Assembly: GCF_000346465.2 (NCBI RefSeq)
Contig: NC_034009.1
Span: 10,594,186 to 10,658,185, forward strand
DNA: 64,000 bases
Direction of reading: 5' to 3'
Source of the DNA: Prunus persica
Lineage: Eukaryota; Streptophyta; Magnoliopsida; Rosales; Rosaceae
This document shows, piece by piece, positions 60,832 through 64,000 of this stretch. A model generated the notes under the pieces. That model was not told where the DNA came from. It did no database searches and was given only the letters and a program-made list of their open reading frames with translations. Numbering within the stretch: position 1 is the stretch's first letter; every line of letters begins with the position of its first letter. Position numbers and translations under genes: made by a program.

Positions 60832-63321
60832 TATCTTAATTAATCGCTAATTAATCCAAGTTAATCACTAATTATCAACAAAAACAGCAAGAAGATCCAA
60901 ATTAATTAGTTCAGTGTGGGATTAATTTAGTTGGACAGTGTGCTTGTGGGTGGTAACGGCTGTATAGGATAGGATAGTAGCTGGCTGTTGCTGAATATGG
61001 CGATGCTATGTGTATACATATATATGCCTAAATTGTTGGTAACTGTATCGAGGTCGTTACGCCCCTCGACTCGGTTTCTTAACCGTCTGTGAATCAATGG
61101 CCTTGAGATGGCGGGAGTTTCTGTGAGGTCCAATTCATGGCTCATATCAAAGCGGAGTGCTGGGCCAAGTATGATCCCTCTTTAGGAGCCTCCAAAAGCT
61201 AAGACATCTCATATTCTGTTTCAAATAGGTCGAATCCAACTGAATCAAACAAAATAAATTAGTTACAATTTGGTCTGATTTTTACACTATTGAGTGTACA
61301 AATTGGATTAACACACTCAGAGTAGTTTAATTTGACCGATTTGAAAATAACACGAATTGGATTACGTCTAATTTGACTAGAGTTAAATGTAGTGAAATTA
61401 TGAATCCCGCTAAAAGGTTGAGATTATGGCAAGAGTCTACAGGAGCCCTTCATTACCAGACGAAAGGATGGTGGGAGCCAAATTGGGTCTAGAAACGTTT
61501 AAAAACTTTAATTCAAATTAGAATCCTGAGCTAAGCATCGGTCTCAACCCTCACATGCTTTAAGTTAAAGCAAGGCTTTTCCCAAAATAAGTGTACCGCA
61601 CGGATGACAGGGTAGGGAACCGAACAGAAAAGTGGGGTTTTTATTTATTTATTTATACTTTTTTATAATATAAAAAAATTTAAAGTTGGGGTCCACTTGG
61701 AGATCCACCAGCATTTATCAATGTCGACCCAATTACCATAACAACAAACAAACCTTATTTAAAAAAAACCTTGAAGCAAAATAAAATAAAATATTGACCT
61801 TAAGTAAAATTAAAATAAGATTATTAAATGATTTTATGATAAAGTATATTTATGCAACCAAAAGTATGTTTCATGATGCATCCGTCCATTTATGTGGCCT
61901 CTTTCTCAAGTTTCGATTATGTTATGTTATTTTAGATTTACATTGCGTACAGATTAATCTTATATCGATGTGAATTATTAATTCTATCTTATTAATATGA
62001 CTTATATATAAAAATTTACTCGAAATATCCATAATTATTTAGTAGACAATTATCAATACTTTTCCTCACCAAAATTTACGTTGAATTCGTATATTGTTTG
62101 TGTCTCTGAAATAATTGTCACCTTTGGAAAATAGCAAAGGAAATATATAAAAGCACAAAGTTAGAAAAGCGAGGTCTTTTAGGAATTTACAAAATTAAAG
62201 TCCTCCTAGAAAGGTACAGCAGCGCATAAATAATCTTGCTGTCATCATTCTATCACACTGTGTACGTTCCATCACCAAATGGCTGAATCAAGTTTGGGAG
62301 GGTATTATTGACAATAACAAAAAGCTTGAGGCAAGGGTATATCCATGTATATATATGCTTATTTGAACTTGAGACCGTAAAGTTTGACCTTTCAGCATTA
62401 AAAAAAAGTTTGAAATCTCCCTTCAATTTAATATTATAGCTTGAGGCAAAGGCAATCGCCTTCATTCATCCTAAGAGCATTTCCAGCAGTTAAGGCTGGA
62501 CTCAGACTGGGGAGGGAGGGTTGGGCAACAATGCAAAACACCTGAAAAAATGCATTAGACTTTCGAACATCATCAGCATTTCACGTGTTCGAATGACTAA
62601 TGCATTTGTTGTATATATAGTATAAATACATAAAATACTGATTTTTGTTATAAAAAATATATGATAATCTACAAAATAATGAGTAATGCAAACATGTGAT
62701 GAAAAGTTATAGAGAGCATTGATAATGATGAATAAGTTTTTTTTGTTTGTTTTTTGTTTTGGTTGAAGAATGATGAAGAACGTATATATGTAATGTAAAA
62801 TTGTAAATGAAATAAACAACAAGGTACAAACTTTCATGTCTCATTTCGACTGGAAGTGCAAATCTCTAGTTAAACCGACCCGCACTACGACTTATTCTGT
62901 TGCCTGCTGCTTAGCCAGCAATTGTATAAAACTGCTGCACGAGCTCAATATATATTAGTAATTTTATTTAGCGCATCTGTGTATAATTTTCAGAGACAGA
63001 AGTCGCAGTCCCACCGTCCCAATCCAAGTCTGAAGTTGAGAAAAGATTCCAGCAATATATAAACACACTTACACCTAAATAAATTGCATGTATATATACT
63101 AATTAAATTATTTTAATCTAATTTAAATTACGATGAGAGGGATTTAAAATTGGGTTTATACTAATCAAATTATTTTAATTTCAATTCTTAATATTTTCAT
63201 TAACTAAAGGTATTTTTTGGTATTTTGAATGTTTTACCATTCTCTCCATTTTGCTTTATATATAGATAAAAGGTTAGCACGTTCCCTTTTATATTATCCG
63301 ATTCGTTTTTATATTTTATTA
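60832..63321. other. Intergenic, no gene recognised
   Basis: AT-rich. A phrase GAGCATTTCCAGCAG at 62475 resembles a left end of the Tourist-like family seen at 19070 and 36752, but I found no matching right end. Minus-strand frames at 62253-62465 and 62502-62837 have no recognisable product. Confidence 0.45.
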
Positions 63322-63804
63322 GGTCCCGTTTGGTTCACGGAATGGATTTGAGGAGAAATCACTTCCGATGTCATTTCCCAAGGAATGAGAATGAAAGATT
63401 CCTTTCCCAAGTTTGGTAATGTCGAGAAAGTAACCGGGAGATTTCACTTTGTTTCCTTTCCTATGTTTGTTTTGAGTAGGAATGAAAAATAAAGTTTGTA
63501 TAATTTTTCAATTATACCCATATTAAATCAAATAAAAAATAATAATGCATTTAATGATACGTTGTAATTCTAAATTGTTCATAGGGACAAAATAGTCATG
63601 AAAATTGTTCATTGAATGTTGGCTCATTTTCCCAAACTTTCCCATGAGGAGGGAAAACAAAACCCGAGTTAAGAGGAGGGCTTCACTTTTCCCCCTACTT
63701 TCCTATGTGCCAGACAACAATTTCCCATGCATGGACTTACTAAACATGGGAAAGCAATTGAATTCTCATTCCTAAGCCTCATTTCCCATGAACCAAACGG
63801 AACC
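63322..63804. mobile_element. TTA-flanked MITE with GGTCCCGTTTGGTTCA ends
   Basis: Left end GGTCCCGTTTGGTTCACGG and reverse-complemented right end GGTTCCGTTTGGTTCATGGG are inverted repeats of about 18 bases. TTA sits directly outside both (63319-63321, 63805-63807), pointing to PIF/Harbinger. Subterminal GGAATGAGAATG/CATTCTCATTCC-type motifs occur in both orientations. 483 bases, no coding capacity. Confidence 0.85.
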
Positions 63805-64000
63805 TTAAGGGTTTGCTTTGACATTTGATTTGAGGTGGTTGAGTGTATTTCAATAATTTCTTAACTTGAAACATACTATTCTCCTATTAGGATTGTTGTA
63901 TTAGTTTTTGTTAGTTGAATGATTTCTATTTTTAATTTTCAGACAGGATCTTATGAATCTCAGTTTGCTTAATTAACAAATAGGCAAACGCGCCCTAAAC

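Noticed and set aside
62475..62520. Another Tourist-like MITE
   Set aside because: Only a left-end-like phrase is visible; no matching inverted right end or TTA pair within 1.5 kb.

Overview
The window is nuclear DNA from a flowering plant. It is AT-rich and has GT-AG introns, plant-only gene families (PRL1, RFI2, a LIN-type WD40 protein) and many small DNA transposons. Gene content looks like a woody or herbaceous eudicot, possibly Rosaceae; that placement is inference. There are no bacterial-style operons, CRISPR arrays or phage genes. I recognised no rRNA or tRNA gene.

Layout. 1-1984 (-): 5' half of a PRL1 spliceosome-associated WD40 gene, running off the left edge. 2.0-6.6 kb: intergenic repeats surrounding a degraded partial copy (about 4858-6294, -) of the LIN-like gene that lies 26 kb away. 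6.7-18.5 kb (-): a large unprocessed pseudogene of the plant TRANK1-like family (SEN1-type helicase, then UvrD-type helicase, then TPR-like region). It ends in an intact, oddly built C-terminal tail of eight phase-0 exons. 18.5-27.3 kb: transposon-rich block with a doubled Tourist-like element, an LTR- or leader-like stretch, a nested pair of hAT-type elements with readable target-site duplications (TSDs), a long-TIR MITE and a GA microsatellite. 27.5-34.1 kb (-): a complete 17-exon LIN-like (armadillo-type plus WD40) gene. 34.1-38.2 kb: intergenic with a Tourist-like MITE. 38.2-38.6 kb (+): a 120-residue triple-membrane-span protein. 41.5-42.6 kb (-): a DnaJ49/DNAJB12-type ER J-protein. 43.4-49.8 kb (-): condensin II subunit CAP-D3. 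50.2-51.2 kb: two terminal-inverted-repeat elements. 51.7-55.7 kb (-): an RFI2-like RING E3 ligase. 57.1-58.8 kb (+): TCTP with all five exons. 60.0-60.8 kb (-): a universal stress protein. The last 3 kb is intergenic and holds another TTA-flanked MITE.

The genes are independent, mostly housekeeping or regulatory, and form no pathway cluster. The most informative parts are the two pseudogenes, whose breaks can be read base by base, and the dated order of transposon insertions. No wholly new biological system is evident. The strongest oddity is the chimeric C-terminal tail of the TRANK1-like locus: tandem symmetric mini-exons leading into a coiled-coil domain that resembles the end of plant-mobile-domain proteins.
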